Assembly (NCBI GenBank): GCA_902785635.1
Contig: CACZZH010000002.1
Coordinates: forward strand, 7,020 to 70,930
Source of the DNA: an uncultured Lachnospiraceae bacterium
Lineage (GTDB): Bacteria; Bacillota; Clostridia; Lachnospirales; Lachnospiraceae
DNA: 63,911 nt
Direction: 5' to 3'
The notes below the pieces were generated by a model, which searched no databases, was not told the DNA's origin, and worked only from the letters and a program-made list of their open reading frames with translations. This document shows, one piece after another, positions 24,886 to 33,443 of the stretch (its first letter is position 1; every line of letters starts with the position of its first letter). Made by a program: the position numbers and the translations under genes.

Positions 24886-27800
24886 ATGAAAATTGCAATC
24901 ATGACTTTTTATAAAGAGGATAACTACGGGACTGTACTGCAGGCGGCCGCGCTCAGACGCTATCTGTGCGAACTGGGTCATGAGGCAGATCTGATCCGTT
25001 ATGTTTCAGACGGAAAAGTTCAGACGATCTACAAAGATTCTGTCAAGAACGAATTCCGCAAACAGGTGCGGGAGGAACTGAGGGAGGAGCGTAATCCCGT
25101 TGTAACAGGAAAGATCAGCGGAGAAGGGTTTGCGCGTTTTCGTGAAGCCAATCTGACGGAGACTTTTGAATGCGTGACCTTGTCGGATCTGGAGCGGCTG
25201 AATGAGATCTATGACGCATTTATCTGCGGAAGTGAACGGATCTGGTATGCCACAAGCTTTGATTCGCATCTTTTCCTTGATTTTGTTCATGATCCTCAGC
25301 GGATGATCGCATATGCTCCTTCTGTTCTGCGGGAAGGAATGCAGGATCTGCATGTCCGGAAGCGTATGGGAGAGCTGATCAGCCGGTTTTCGTATCTGTC
25401 TGTGCGGGAAGAGATCGGCCGGAAACTGATGGATGAGTATTTTGCGATTCAGACAGAAGAAGTGGCAGATCCGGTACTGCTTCTGAATACCAGAGAATGG
25501 GAGGAAATGTTTATCCGGCAGAACGAGAAGATGAAAGAGGATGCCGGAATAGAAACAGCGCAGGAGAGCGTGCCGGAAGAGGCTGCGGAAGAAGAGATCG
25601 CGGAAGAAACAGAGGCCGCAGCAGAAGAGACTGCGGCAGAAGAGACTGCGGCAGAAGAGACTGCGGCAGAAGAGACTGCGGCAGAAGAGACTGCAGAAGA
25701 AGAGATCGCAGAAGAAGAAATAGCGGAAGAGAAGATCGCGGAAGAAGAAATAGCGGAAGAGGAGATCGCGGAAGAAGAAATAGCGGAAGAGGAGATCACG
25801 GAAGAAAAGATCGCGGAAGAAGCGGCGGAAGAAGAGACTGCCGGTGAAGAAACTTCGGAAGAAGAAACTTCGCAGAAGGACAGGCAGGAAGCGTTTGATT
25901 TTGAAGATGCGCAGTTCCGGGAAAAGCCTTACATGTTTGTGTATTACTTATCCGGCAGGAATGCGTATTGGGACGCTGCATATAAACTGGCACAGCGGCT
26001 CGGACTGGATGTTAAGGCAGTACCGGTCTATGAGAATGACCTGAACCGTCCGGCGGTCCTGACCGAAGAGGTCGATCCGGCTGATTTTGTGCGGCTGATT
26101 CAGAATGCATCCTATGTTTGTACAGACTGTTATCATGCGGCACTGATGGGGATCCTGTTTCACCGTGAGATGTGCTGTTTCAACCGGTATCCGGACGGGG
26201 ATATGAGCGGACGCAACATCCGGATCCGGCAGATCCTGGATGCGGTGGGAATGCTTGACCGGCTGTATGATGATAACACTCCTCTGGAACAGTATCTGGA
26301 AAAGACGGATTTTATTCCGGTACAGTACAAGCTTGATGCACTGCAGCTTAAATCCCATGCTTTTCTAAAGGCAGCGCTCAGACGCATTGACTCAAAGGAA
26401 GTACTCAGGAAGGAACAGAACTTCCATGTACGGGAAGCATACAGACTCTGCTGCGGATGCGGAGCCTGTCAGGCGGTATGTCCGGTAGGGGCAGCGGTCG
26501 TTTCCATGCAGAAAAACGGCTTTTATGAAGCTGCTGTGGACGAAGAAAAATGTGTCCGCTGCGGGAGATGCACACAGGTCTGTCCGATGCGGGAGGAAAG
26601 CAGAGGCCTGTTGCTGAAAGAGGGCCAGCTGCTGTCCTATACAGATGAACAGGAAGATGTATGTGCTGATTCCGATGCGGGAGGACTTGCACGCAGGCTG
26701 ACCGGACTGTGTCTGGATCAGGGGTATATTATTGCAGGCTGCGCATTTGATGAGAATCTTCGCGGTGCACGTCATATTCTGATCCGGCCTGAGGAAGATG
26801 CGGCTGAAGATGCGCCTGCCGGAACGGAGAAGGCTGAGCAGGTAATCAGGGCAGAAGCTGCTGTACAGACCCCGGAAGAGCTGCCGGAGAGGGATGAAGA
26901 ATTTTCTGAGACGGGAGAGAATCTGCCGGAGGAGGAAACAGCCGGAACGGAAGAGAACCTGCCGGAGGAGGAAGTGCCCGAAACGGAAGAGGAACTGCCG
27001 GAGGAAGAAACAGCCGAAACAGCCAAAGAACAGCAGGAGGATGTTTTCGAAACAGCGGAAGAACTGTCGGAGAAGGAAGAAACCGGAGAGAACGGGGAGA
27101 TAATAGAAGAGGCGGAAGAGATCCCGGGAGAGGACATTGTAAAAGAAACGAAAATGTCCCGCGAGGATCTCCTGAGATCCCTGCAGGGAATCAAGCTTTC
27201 CCAGAGCGATTTCTCTGCAGTATGGAAGCTGCTGGAAGAGGAAGATCATCCGGCGCTGATCATCGGAGCGCCTTGTCAGATCGCAGCTGCCCGCAAGGTC
27301 TTTGAGGGAAGAACGGACATTGTCTATATGGATTTCGTATGCGGCGGTGTGCCGACAAAGCTGCTGACCGAGAAATACCGTCATACCTTCCGCGGGAGGA
27401 GCGGAATCAGTCAGGAACGCTTCAGGATACGATTCCGTTATAAGAATCAGGAAAAAGGAAATCAGTTTATCCTCATCACGGATGATACCAGGGAAAAGAT
27501 CATTCCCATGAAGAAGGACGCGCTGTGCAGAATGCTCGATATGGGCGGATGCTGCTCGGAAGCATGCTTCAACTGCAGGTGGAGGGACCGGACCTGTGCG
27601 GACATACGGATCGGTACCGCAGACGGATCAGGAACCGGTGAGAAACAGCCGGGTGTTGTACACGTACGTGCGAGACGAAACGAGGTTCCGACGCTAAGCG
27701 CCGGCTGCTTTGGCAATAAAAAGGAAAATGTAACTGCGCTTTTCTGCATGACTCCCAGAGGAAAAGAAATGCTGGATCTTCTTATGACGTCCGGCTATTG

Positions 27801-28050
27801 GGAAGGACTGCACCGGCAGCAGAAAGAGGTTTATCTTCAGAACCTGCGTACAGTCAATAATCCTGTACCGGTGTATTATCCGGAACTGATGGAAATGCTT
27901 TCAGATGAAAATATTCATTTGAAAAAGATCCTGAATGAGTATGCAAAGCCGGCGGAAAAGCGTGAGAAGATTCTGAGGCGGATGCAGAGGTTCACCCGGG
28001 CCGGAAGGAAACGTGCGAAGCAGATTCGCAGGAAGAGAATGGGGTATTGA
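24886..28050 (+). CDS. Polysaccharide pyruvyltransferase / ferredoxin / F420-dehydrogenase beta fusion with acidic insertions
   Basis: A 1054-residue multi-domain protein. Residues 1-215 match the N-terminal half of polysaccharide pyruvyltransferases (MKIAIMTFYKEDNYGTVLQA, then DAFICGSERIWY). Residues about 217-338 are an acidic repeat tract. About 340-505 is the second half of the pyruvyltransferase (YLSGRNAYWDAAYKLA, CTDCYHAALMGILF). About 520-570 is a two-cluster ferredoxin (CCGCGACQAVCP and CVRCGRCTQVCP). A FrhB-like domain follows, itself split by a second acidic tract (about 635-758), then IGAPCQIAAARKVF and CCSEACFNCRWRDRTCADI. These domains are often encoded by adjacent genes in surface polysaccharide loci. 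The ATG at 24886 fits the family start; the open frame extends upstream into the terminator. Substrate and cofactor are unknown. Confidence 0.82.
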   Translation: MKIAIMTFYKEDNYGTVLQAAALRRYLCELGHEADLIRYVSDGKVQTIYKDSVKNEFRKQVREELREERNPVVTGKISGEGFARFREANLTETFECVTLSDLERLNEIYDAFICGSERIWYATSFDSHLFLDFVHDPQRMIAYAPSVLREGMQDLHVRKRMGELISRFSYLSVREEIGRKLMDEYFAIQTEEVADPVLLLNTREWEEMFIRQNEKMKEDAGIETAQESVPEEAAEEEIAEETEAAAEETAAEETAAEETAAEETAAEETAEEEIAEEEIAEEKIAEEEIAEEEIAEEEIAEEEITEEKIAEEAAEEETAGEETSEEETSQKDRQEAFDFEDAQFREKPYMFVYYLSGRNAYWDAAYKLAQRLGLDVKAVPVYENDLNRPAVLTEEVDPADFVRLIQNASYVCTDCYHAALMGILFHREMCCFNRYPDGDMSGRNIRIRQILDAVGMLDRLYDDNTPLEQYLEKTDFIPVQYKLDALQLKSHAFLKAALRRIDSKEVLRKEQNFHVREAYRLCCGCGACQAVCPVGAAVVSMQKNGFYEAAVDEEKCVRCGRCTQVCPMREESRGLLLKEGQLLSYTDEQEDVCADSDAGGLARRLTGLCLDQGYIIAGCAFDENLRGARHILIRPEEDAAEDAPAGTEKAEQVIRAEAAVQTPEELPERDEEFSETGENLPEEETAGTEENLPEEEVPETEEELPEEETAETAKEQQEDVFETAEELSEKEETGENGEIIEEAEEIPGEDIVKETKMSREDLLRSLQGIKLSQSDFSAVWKLLEEEDHPALIIGAPCQIAAARKVFEGRTDIVYMDFVCGGVPTKLLTEKYRHTFRGRSGISQERFRIRFRYKNQEKGNQFILITDDTREKIIPMKKDALCRMLDMGGCCSEACFNCRWRDRTCADIRIGTADGSGTGEKQPGVVHVRARRNEVPTLSAGCFGNKKENVTALFCMTPRGKEMLDLLMTSGYWEGLHRQQKEVYLQNLRTVNNPVPVYYPELMEMLSDENIHLKKILNEYAKPAEKREKILRRMQRFTRAGRKRAKQIRRKRMGY
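25621..25800 (+). repeat. In-frame tandem repeats in the acidic tract
   Basis: Five copies of the 15-base unit GCAGAAGAGACTGCG (25621-25695, the last imperfect) encode AEETA repeats. After a short link come three near-identical 30-base units at 25711-25740, 25741-25770 and 25771-25800, encoding EEEIAEE-type repeats. Near-identity at the DNA level suggests recent slippage expansion. Both unit lengths are multiples of three, so copy number can change without breaking the frame. Confidence 0.9.
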
Positions 28051-28051
28051 T

Positions 28052-28327
28052 ATGGTCAGCAGATATGTCGTTTATGATGCGGATCAGAACGAAAGTTTTC
28101 AGTCCGAGGCGGAATTTGAGAAACTGGAAACAGCCATGGACTTTGTAGAATTTTACCGCAGAAGGTATCCGGAACGGAGGTTTCAGATCCGCGGAATCTC
28201 CTACAACCGTTCAGGTGTGACGGTCGGAGGGGAGATCGCCTCGTGGGATCCCATTCCGAAGCCGCTGCATCGCGAAGCTGTGATGGAACTGCTGGCCTGG
28301 CTTGAGTCTGAAGAGAGAACGGAGTAG
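28052..28327 (+). CDS. Small protein of unknown function
   Basis: A 91-residue protein starting one base after the fusion gene ends, so the two are translationally linked. It is rich in aromatic and charged residues (SRYVVYDADQNESFQSEAEF, EFYRRRYPERRFQIRG) and has no cysteine, signal peptide or membrane helix. The start at 28052 is chosen by position; the ribosome site (GGAAGAGAATGGGG) is weak. No family is recognised. Confidence 0.55.
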   Translation: MVSRYVVYDADQNESFQSEAEFEKLETAMDFVEFYRRRYPERRFQIRGISYNRSGVTVGGEIASWDPIPKPLHREAVMELLAWLESEERTE

Positions 28328-28355
28328 AAAGAAACACGAGAGGAATCATGAAACA

Positions 28356-30098
28356 ATGGACAGAAAAAAACCGAAATGGCCGTATTTTCTTGCAATAGAC
28401 GTCCTTCTGCTGTGCCTTGCACTGTGGCTGGTCTATGCGGGAGGTCTGAAGACCGGAAATAAAAAAACGGCAATGTCGGATGAGGATCTCACAGAAGTAA
28501 TATCCGGGCAGATACAGCAGGAAACAGAAACTGCAGTGCCGGAAGCAGTACCGGCCAATATACCGGATTCTTTCTATCCGCACAGTATAGATTCAACGGA
28601 GCCTTCCAGGCTGATCGCTTATACAGAGATCATTGACAACGATGAAGTACTCGCGGACATTTCTGATTTTAAACCATGGTATGATATTTCCTTTGGGGAC
28701 CCGGCAGAATATACCAGTGTGGATGGGATCGTGACCTTCCGGGGAGATCCGTTCCGAAGCAGCGGCACATATGGAACCGCAGATCTGAAGGAATATACGA
28801 TCAACGGTGTGTGGTCTCAGGAAACGGGAGGACTCACCTTCGGAAATGCATCCTGGTCCGGCAGCGGCTGGACCGGACAGCCTTTAATGGAACGATGGCC
28901 GAAACAGGTGCGCGCTCATATGAATATGTATGACTGGGCAAAACAGCAGGAAGAACTGGTCGAGGTGATCTATGCCTGCATGGACGGCTTTGTCTATTTC
29001 CTGGACCTGGAAACGGGAGAACCGACCAGAGATGCGCTCTATCTGGGCTGGACATTCAAAGGCGCAGGAGCGCTGGACCCGAGAGGATATCCGATTCTTT
29101 ATCTTGGCGCCGGATATGACAGCAACGAGGGGACCAGCCGTGCGTTTATCATTAATCTTCTGGACTGCTCTGTGATGTATACCTTTGGAAATGATGATCC
29201 CTGGTCACTTCGTGGGCATCTGAGCTTTTTCGATTCCTCCGCCCTGGTGGATGCATCCTCGGATACCCTGATCTATCCGGGAGAGAACGGCCTCCTGTAT
29301 CTGATCCATCTTGGAACGGTGTATGATGCTTCCGCCGGAACGCTTTCCATTGAACCTGACCGGTTCGTGCGCTGGCGTTACAACGGCGTCCGGTCAGATG
29401 CCTCTTCCTACTGGCTTGGTATGGAGGACAGCGCTGCCGTTTATGACGGATATCTGTTTATCGCGGATAACGGCGGCAATCTCATGTGCCTGGATCTGAA
29501 CACTCTGAAGCTGGTATGGGTTCAGGATACCCTGGATGATTCCAATTCCACGCCGGTCCTTTCGGTAGAACACGGAAAACTTTATCTCTATGTCAGTACC
29601 TCGTTCCATCTGGGCTGGAGGAGCAATACCTCTGCCACCGTCCCGATCTGGAAGATCGATGCCCAGACCGGTGAAATCGTGTGGCAGACGGATTATGAAT
29701 GCTATTCCGAGGAAGGCGTGTCAGGAGGCGTTCAGTCTACAATTGCCCCCGGAAAAGAAGAACTTTCGGATTTTATCTATGTGACAGTATCCCGGACAGG
29801 GGATATGAACAGCGGAGTGCTGACATGCCTGAGCAAGCGTACAGGACAGATCATGTGGGAACACAGTGCAGTTTATGCCTGGTCTTCTCCTGTATGCGTC
29901 TATAATGAAGACGGAAGCGGTGTGGTGCTTTACTGTACCTGCGGAGGAAGGATGTACATGCTGGACGGGATCACCGGAGAAGAGATCAGCACCTTTGACT
30001 TAAGTGAAGGCGCTATCGAAGCATCTCCTGCTGTATATAAGAACCGTGTAGTGATCGGCACCAGAGCCTGTAAGATCTGGGGGCTGGAATTGAAATAG
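28356..30098 (+). CDS. Membrane-anchored PQQ-type beta-propeller protein (BamB-like)
   Basis: A 580-residue protein with an N-terminal transmembrane anchor (about residues 9-30, FLAIDVLLLCLALWLVYAGG) and a large extracellular part. From about residue 125 it shows repeated WD/PQQ-like blades: WSGSGWTGQPLMERWP, VYFLDLETGEPT, LMCLDLNTLKLVWVQD, WKIDAQTGEIVWQTD, LTCLSKRTGQIMWEHS and MYMLDGITGEEISTF. Such propellers act as ligand or protein-interaction platforms; BamB itself is an outer-membrane factor and that role cannot apply to a single-membrane cell. The ATG at 28356 is chosen for the anchor; an in-frame start at 28302 would overlap the previous gene. Confidence 0.78.
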   Translation: MDRKKPKWPYFLAIDVLLLCLALWLVYAGGLKTGNKKTAMSDEDLTEVISGQIQQETETAVPEAVPANIPDSFYPHSIDSTEPSRLIAYTEIIDNDEVLADISDFKPWYDISFGDPAEYTSVDGIVTFRGDPFRSSGTYGTADLKEYTINGVWSQETGGLTFGNASWSGSGWTGQPLMERWPKQVRAHMNMYDWAKQQEELVEVIYACMDGFVYFLDLETGEPTRDALYLGWTFKGAGALDPRGYPILYLGAGYDSNEGTSRAFIINLLDCSVMYTFGNDDPWSLRGHLSFFDSSALVDASSDTLIYPGENGLLYLIHLGTVYDASAGTLSIEPDRFVRWRYNGVRSDASSYWLGMEDSAAVYDGYLFIADNGGNLMCLDLNTLKLVWVQDTLDDSNSTPVLSVEHGKLYLYVSTSFHLGWRSNTSATVPIWKIDAQTGEIVWQTDYECYSEEGVSGGVQSTIAPGKEELSDFIYVTVSRTGDMNSGVLTCLSKRTGQIMWEHSAVYAWSSPVCVYNEDGSGVVLYCTCGGRMYMLDGITGEEISTFDLSEGAIEASPAVYKNRVVIGTRACKIWGLELK

Positions 30099-30114
30099 AT
30101 CAGGAGAAACATAT

Positions 30115-30396
30115 ATGGATGCGAAAGAAGCACTGGAAGGGTTGAAGAAAAAAGCGTTAACGGATGAGGACCTGCGTTCCCGCCTGCTTGGCACAAGGCA
30201 AAGCAGCGATCCTTACAGTGCATTCTGTAAGATCAGCACGCAGGAAGGGTTTCCGATCACGGAGATGGAGCTTCTCGCACTGGGAGAGGAGACCTACGCG
30301 CAGATACGCCGCAGTACGAACGGCGGAGGTGAGAATTCTCCTCTCCTGGAGTGGGAAGACGATTACTATGAACTTTTCCTGACCGGACTGTATTAA
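30115..30396 (+). CDS. Small Nif11-leader-like protein
   Basis: A 93-residue protein just 16 bases after the propeller gene, with CAGGAG before the ATG. The N-terminal half (MDAKEALEGLKKKALTDEDL, then GFPITEMELLALG) follows the pattern of Nif11-type leader domains, in which a helical segment ends in a G-F-x-I-[ST]-x-x-E-L motif. The C-terminal part has NGGGENSP followed by an acidic aromatic tail and no cysteine beyond Cys41. Nif11 domains act as leaders of some ribosomal peptide natural products, but also occur in proteins with no known modification. No modifying enzyme is adjacent, so precursor status is speculative. Confidence 0.5.
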   Translation: MDAKEALEGLKKKALTDEDLRSRLLGTRQSSDPYSAFCKISTQEGFPITEMELLALGEETYAQIRRSTNGGGENSPLLEWEDDYYELFLTGLY

Positions 30397-30427
30397 AAGG
30401 ACCGGCGGAACTATCTGACAGCTCCTC

Positions 30428-32230
30428 TCAGGTCATTTGCTGTGCGAGCTGGTACAGGCGGTAGTACATACCTTTGTTTGCAAGAAGCTGCTGATGAGTA
30501 CCCTGTTCTTCGATACCGTTCTCTGTGAGTACAAAGATACGGTCGGCGCCGCGGATCGTGGAAAGACGGTGTGCCACCGTGATGGAGGTCCGCCCTCTGG
30601 CAAGGTCACGAAGCGCCTGGGCAACTGCAAATTCACTTTCATTGTCCAGGGCGGAGGTCGCCTCATCCAGGATCAGGATGGCAGGATCTTTCAGAAAGAC
30701 GCGGGCAATGCTGATGCGCTGCTTCTGTCCTCCCGACAGTTTTACGCCCCTTTCACCGATATAAGTATCATATCCGTCAGGCAGTGTGCTGATAAACGCA
30801 TCGGCACCTGCCTTTTTTGCTGCCTCGATCACTTCCTCTCTGGAGGCTTCCGGACGACCGTACAGGATATTTTCCGCTACGGTTCCGGAAAACAGATATA
30901 CATCCTGCTGGACGATTCCGATATTCCTGCGCAGGCTTTCAAGAGTATATTCGGAAACAGGGACTCCGTCGATCGTAAGGCAGCCTGCTGAGATATCATA
31001 AAAGCGCGGGATCAGGTTGCAGAGGGTGGTCTTGCCGCCTCCGGACGGACCGACCAGGGCAACAGCCTCGCCCGGGGAGATCTCCAGATTCAGATGATGA
31101 AGGACCCGCTTGTGTTCATCTTCATATTCAAAGGAAACATCTTCAAAGCGGATGTTCCCTTTTGGCTTTTTCATCTCGCGGGCGCCGTCATGACTGAAGA
31201 TCTCAATATCCGCATCCATGATCTGCAGAAAACGTTCGATGCCGGTCATGCCGCGCTGGAACTGTTCCGTGAATTCAACGATTCTCCGGATGGTAGCGAT
31301 CAGCATGTTGACATACAGCACGTAAAGCACCAGATCGGCGGGAGCGATCTTCCGGTGCAGGAGAAAAATGCCGCCTGCCAGGATCACGGTCAGGTACATC
31401 AGCCCTTCAAAGATCAGGGTCGCTGCCTTGAAGATTCCCATGTACCAGTAGGTATCTTTCTTTATGGACAGAAATTTCGAGTTGTCTTTTTCGAATTTTT
31501 TCATTTCCATCTTTTCGTTGGCAAAGGCTTTTACAACGCGCTGGCCAAGAAGGCTGTCCTCGATCCGGGCGTTGAGTTCCCCGATCTGGACCCGCTGCCG
31601 GCGGAAAGCACTGCGCTGCCAGCGGTTCAGGCGCACGCAGACGACCAGCATCACGGGAATGATGGCAAAAAGGATCAGGGTGAGAGGCACATTGATCCGG
31701 ACAAGGATCAGGAAAGAGATCATGGCTTTTACAAAGGCAATGAAAAATTCCTCCGGGCAGTGATGGGAGAATTCCGTAACATCGAAAAGATCATTTGTGA
31801 GACGTCCCATGATCTGGCCGACTTTCGTATTGGTGTAATAGCGGTCGGACAGAGCCTGCAGATGTGCATAGGCGTCCCGCCGCATGTCTGTTTCCACATA
31901 TGCTCCCATTACATGGCCGGTATGAGCCATGTAAAAGTTCGCCAGACAGTCAACAACACGCAGCAGTGCATAGAGACTGGCCATGCGAAGGATGAACTGT
32001 GCAGTGAGCAGTTCAAAATGATTCATGCCGGTGTCAGTGATATTCCGGATGATCAGCGGAAGGACAAGTTCGCATACGGTGGTAAGCGCTGCGCATGCCA
32101 GGTCTTTGAGCAGGATGGACAGGTAAGGCCGGTAATAGGGGCTGAAGCGCCGGATCAGGATACCGGTGGAATAGGTTCGTTCATCCCGGCCGGACAGAGT
32201 CCGGACGTCGGGTCTTTTTATCAGCAGCAT
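30428..32230 (-). CDS. ABC exporter, fused permease and ATPase (MsbA/MdlB-like)
   Basis: The only clear - strand gene, 600 residues. The N-terminal half has the six helices of a type I exporter (about residues 30-320), and the C-terminal half a nucleotide-binding domain with Walker A VGPSGGGKTTL, signature LSGGQKQRISIAR, Walker B ILILDEATSALD and H-loop VAHRLSTI. Such half-transporters dimerise and move lipids, drugs or peptides outward. The start is the ATG at 32230, behind GGAGAG; a TTG at 32251 is possible. It converges with the Nif11-like gene and diverges from the opp operon. Substrate unknown. Confidence 0.9.
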   Translation of the reverse strand: MLLIKRPDVRTLSGRDERTYSTGILIRRFSPYYRPYLSILLKDLACAALTTVCELVLPLIIRNITDTGMNHFELLTAQFILRMASLYALLRVVDCLANFYMAHTGHVMGAYVETDMRRDAYAHLQALSDRYYTNTKVGQIMGRLTNDLFDVTEFSHHCPEEFFIAFVKAMISFLILVRINVPLTLILFAIIPVMLVVCVRLNRWQRSAFRRQRVQIGELNARIEDSLLGQRVVKAFANEKMEMKKFEKDNSKFLSIKKDTYWYMGIFKAATLIFEGLMYLTVILAGGIFLLHRKIAPADLVLYVLYVNMLIATIRRIVEFTEQFQRGMTGIERFLQIMDADIEIFSHDGAREMKKPKGNIRFEDVSFEYEDEHKRVLHHLNLEISPGEAVALVGPSGGGKTTLCNLIPRFYDISAGCLTIDGVPVSEYTLESLRRNIGIVQQDVYLFSGTVAENILYGRPEASREEVIEAAKKAGADAFISTLPDGYDTYIGERGVKLSGGQKQRISIARVFLKDPAILILDEATSALDNESEFAVAQALRDLARGRTSITVAHRLSTIRGADRIFVLTENGIEEQGTHQQLLANKGMYYRLYQLAQQMT

Positions 32231-32363
32231 TTTTCGTTCTCTCCATTTCAACTGTAAACAGGATTATGTGCATTTTACCGTTAAGCGGGGGAAAAGTCCA
32301 GCCTCAGAGGGGCATTCTGCGCCCGGACAGGTCGTATTCTGCGTAAAATGTTGTAAAATTTCT

Positions 32364-32392
32364 TTGAATCTCGTACAGTATTGTAGTATAGT
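32364..32392 (+). promoter_or_regulatory. SigA-type promoter of the opp operon
   Basis: TTGAAT (32364-32369), a 17-base spacer and TATAGT (32387-32392). The leader to oppB at 32490 is about 90 bases. The 258-base gap between the divergent exporter gene and oppB holds this promoter; I saw no clear - strand promoter in it. Confidence 0.72.
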
Positions 32393-32489
32393 TTAAAATG
32401 ATTGTCTGCGGATGAAGGACGGCCGTCTGCAAAAAGTCGTTTTTCCCGCCGGAAGATCTAATGAATGCATAGTAAGGAGCAAAACGAAA

Positions 32490-33437
32490 ATGGAGATGTT
32501 GTTGTACACCCTGAGAAGAATCGGTATCTCCATCATGACACTGCTGCTGGTCGCAGCCATCACATTCTTTTTAATGAATGCGATTCCGGGCAGTCCGTTC
32601 ATGACAGAGAAATCCACCCCTGAACAGATCGCGCTTGCCAATGCAAAATACGGGCTGGATAAGCCGGTAATCGTTCAGTTCGGGAATTATCTGAAGAACC
32701 TGATCAAAGGAGATATGGGAGTTTCCCTGAAAATGCAGGAAGGAACGGCAGTGACAAAGATCCTGTTCTCGCAGGGAAAATTCACACTGTCCATCAAGCT
32801 CGGACTTCTGGCTCTTCTGGTGGCGGTACTGATCGGTGTTCCGGTCGGTGTGATACAGGCTTATTACCGGGGAGGATGGGCGGATAACGTGCTCCGGGTG
32901 GTCACGACGCTCGGCATCGCAATGCCCAGCTTCGTCGTGGCGACGCTGATGCTTTTCGAATTTGCCGTTGCACTCGGGTGGCTGCCGGTGCAGTCCAACT
33001 CTCTGGAGACATTCTCCTCATATGTGATGCCGGTTCTGACGCTTGCTCTCAATCCGATGTGCCGTATCGCCAAGCTCACCAGGACCAGTATGCTGGATTC
33101 CATCAGCCAGGACTACATCCGCACCGCCAGGGCAAAAGGACTTAAGACGAAGGTCATTCTGTTCAAGCATGCTCTGCGGAATTCGCTGATCCCCGTGATC
33201 ACTTATCTCGGACCGCTTACCGCAGGTATTATCACAGGTGCGCTTGTGGTGGAGCAGATCTATCACATCCCCGGCCTCGGGAATTATTTTGTCACCAGTA
33301 TTCTTAACCGTGACTATCCGATCATCATGGGGACCACCCTGCTGCTGGCGGCACTGATCATCTTTATGAACTTTATCGTGGACATTGCCTATAAGCTTGT
33401 TGATCCGCGCATCAATATTATTAAGAAAGGAAACTGA
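32490..33437 (+). CDS. oppB: Oligopeptide ABC transporter permease OppB
   Basis: A 315-residue inner permease of the OppB/DppB type: first helix near residues 8-28, a short extracellular loop (NAIPGSPF, then KYGLDKPVIVQFGNYLKNLIKGDMG), and five further helices. The EAA loop SQDYIRTARAKGL lies near residue 210. The ATG at 32490 follows TAAGGAG. With the next three genes it forms the membrane and ATPase part of a peptide importer. Confidence 0.93.
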   Translation: MEMLLYTLRRIGISIMTLLLVAAITFFLMNAIPGSPFMTEKSTPEQIALANAKYGLDKPVIVQFGNYLKNLIKGDMGVSLKMQEGTAVTKILFSQGKFTLSIKLGLLALLVAVLIGVPVGVIQAYYRGGWADNVLRVVTTLGIAMPSFVVATLMLFEFAVALGWLPVQSNSLETFSSYVMPVLTLALNPMCRIAKLTRTSMLDSISQDYIRTARAKGLKTKVILFKHALRNSLIPVITYLGPLTAGIITGALVVEQIYHIPGLGNYFVTSILNRDYPIIMGTTLLLAALIIFMNFIVDIAYKLVDPRINIIKKGN

Positions 33438-33443
33438 CGAAGA

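Noticed and set aside
25449..25799. Ser/Ala-repeat protein on the - strand and Arg/Gly-repeat frame on the + strand
   Set aside because: Both are alternate readings of the GAA/GCA-rich tandem repeats within the fusion gene.
25621..25800. CRISPR-like array
   Set aside because: The repeats are contiguous coding units with no unique spacers and keep the reading frame.
31094..32257. 387-codon + strand frame opposite the ABC exporter
   Set aside because: The - strand frame has every ABC motif; the + strand frame has no family features.
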